From UBA970 sp049419605 (GTDB taxonomy: Bacteria > Bacillota_I > Bacilli_A > RFN20 > CAG-826), in NCBI GenBank assembly GCA_049419605.1, contig JBMSKF010000023.1, positions 1 through 7,663 on the forward strand: a stretch of DNA of 7,663 nucleotides. The letters are read 5' to 3'. Positions 7,283-7,663 of the stretch are shown here, in pieces. The position numbers were made by a program, and so were the translations under genes. The notes beneath the pieces are model-generated. The model was not told where the DNA came from, did not search any database, and was given only the letters and a program-made list of their open reading frames with translations. How positions within the stretch are numbered: the first letter of the stretch is position 1; the number at the start of each line of letters is the position of its first letter.

Positions 7283-7663
7283 ACCAAAGGCATGGATCCA
7301 AAACTGGTTGAAATCCTTGACCAATAAGCAACGTGAAAGTTTAGCAGGTTATGCTTTTATTTCAATTTGGCTTATTGGATTTATATTTTTGACCATGATT
7401 CCACTCTTTGAATCCTTTATTTATTCATTCCAACGTATCACCATTGTGGGTGGCGAAGGGATTCGTTTGACCTTCGTAGGCATTGAAAACTATCTCAATC
7501 TTTTTACAACTGATTTGACATTCCTATCTAGACTCCAGGATTTTGTTTTTGAAATGGTGTTATTTGTTCCAGTGATGAACATTCTAGCGATGTTGATTGC
7601 GATTTTACTTAATCGACAATTTAGATTTAGAGGATTCTTTAGAGCAATTTTCTTCTTACCCGT
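7275..7663 (+). CDS. Second MalF-type sugar permease (3' end cut off)
   Basis: The first 129 codons of another sugar ABC transporter permease run off the right edge with the frame open. The basic N-terminus leads into KQRESLAGYAFISIWLIGF, the usual first membrane span of MalF/UgpA-type permeases (about residues 24-52). A periplasmic-type loop with FVGIENYLNLF follows, then a second span from about residue 90 and the RFRGFFRAIFFLPV stretch that opens the third. The EAA loop would lie beyond the window. The start ATG overlaps the DUF5696 stop by eight bases, with GAGG (7262-7265) nine bases upstream. Sequence differs clearly from the first MalF-type permease at 1257, so it is not a recent tandem copy. 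A MalG-type partner is expected just downstream. Confidence 0.9.
   Translation, partial: MIKPKAWIQNWLKSLTNKQRESLAGYAFISIWLIGFIFLTMIPLFESFIYSFQRITIVGGEGIRLTFVGIENYLNLFTTDLTFLSRLQDFVFEMVLFVPVMNILAMLIAILLNRQFRFRGFFRAIFFLP

Noticed and set aside
1..7663. Mobile elements, CRISPR arrays, tRNA or rRNA genes, riboswitches and terminators
   Set aside because: I looked for direct repeats, terminal inverted repeats, T-runs after stems and RNA-gene signatures. The window is almost entirely coding and none was found.
1..7663. Mycoplasma-type code with TGA as tryptophan
   Set aside because: All tryptophans I traced are TGG, and TGA ends the binding-protein and MalG-type permease genes at sites that match family lengths.

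Overview
The window is one gene-dense, single-strand stretch of an accessory carbohydrate-uptake locus. It holds six genes, all on the + strand, with no intergenic gap and no visible promoter or terminator, so it is the inside of a longer operon. The first and last genes are cut by the window edges. Base composition is low to moderate in G+C (35-42% in the lines I counted). Trp is always TGG, and TGA ends two of the genes, so the standard bacterial code applies. Purine-rich Shine-Dalgarno sites, large extracellular solute-binding proteins and MalF/MalG-type permeases point to a Bacillota-like bacterium. A non-Mycoplasma relative of Acholeplasma/Izemoplasma is possible. I cannot name a genus.

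Layout: (1) positions 1-1260, C-terminal 419 residues of an extracellular sugar-binding protein; (2) 1257-2165, MalF/UgpA-type permease; (3) 2165-3037, MalG/UgpE-type permease; (4) 3034-5037, a multidomain membrane protein with signal peptide, NHL-like beta-propeller, TPR-like helices, one membrane span, a cytoplasmic linker and a YIP1-type membrane domain; (5) 5030-7282, a large exported DUF5696-type protein that looks like a glycoside-hydrolase-like beta-sandwich plus barrel; (6) from 7275 to the right edge, the start of a second MalF-type permease, which implies a second permease pair downstream. Every junction overlaps by 1 to 8 bases, so translational coupling is likely throughout. At the 4/5 junction the Shine-Dalgarno sequence sits in a short hairpin.

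How they may work together (inference): the binding protein captures an oligosaccharide and delivers it to the permease pair. The DUF5696 protein may process or bind the glycan outside the membrane. The propeller-YIP1 protein may act as a membrane scaffold or sensor beside the transporter. No ATPase gene is present, so a shared MsmX-type ATPase encoded elsewhere, or one outside the window, must power import. The combination of two permease sets, a propeller-YIP1 protein and a DUF5696 protein is the part that looks like an uncharacterised system. From memory, similar gene sets occur in Paenibacillus-type genomes; I could not check this here.
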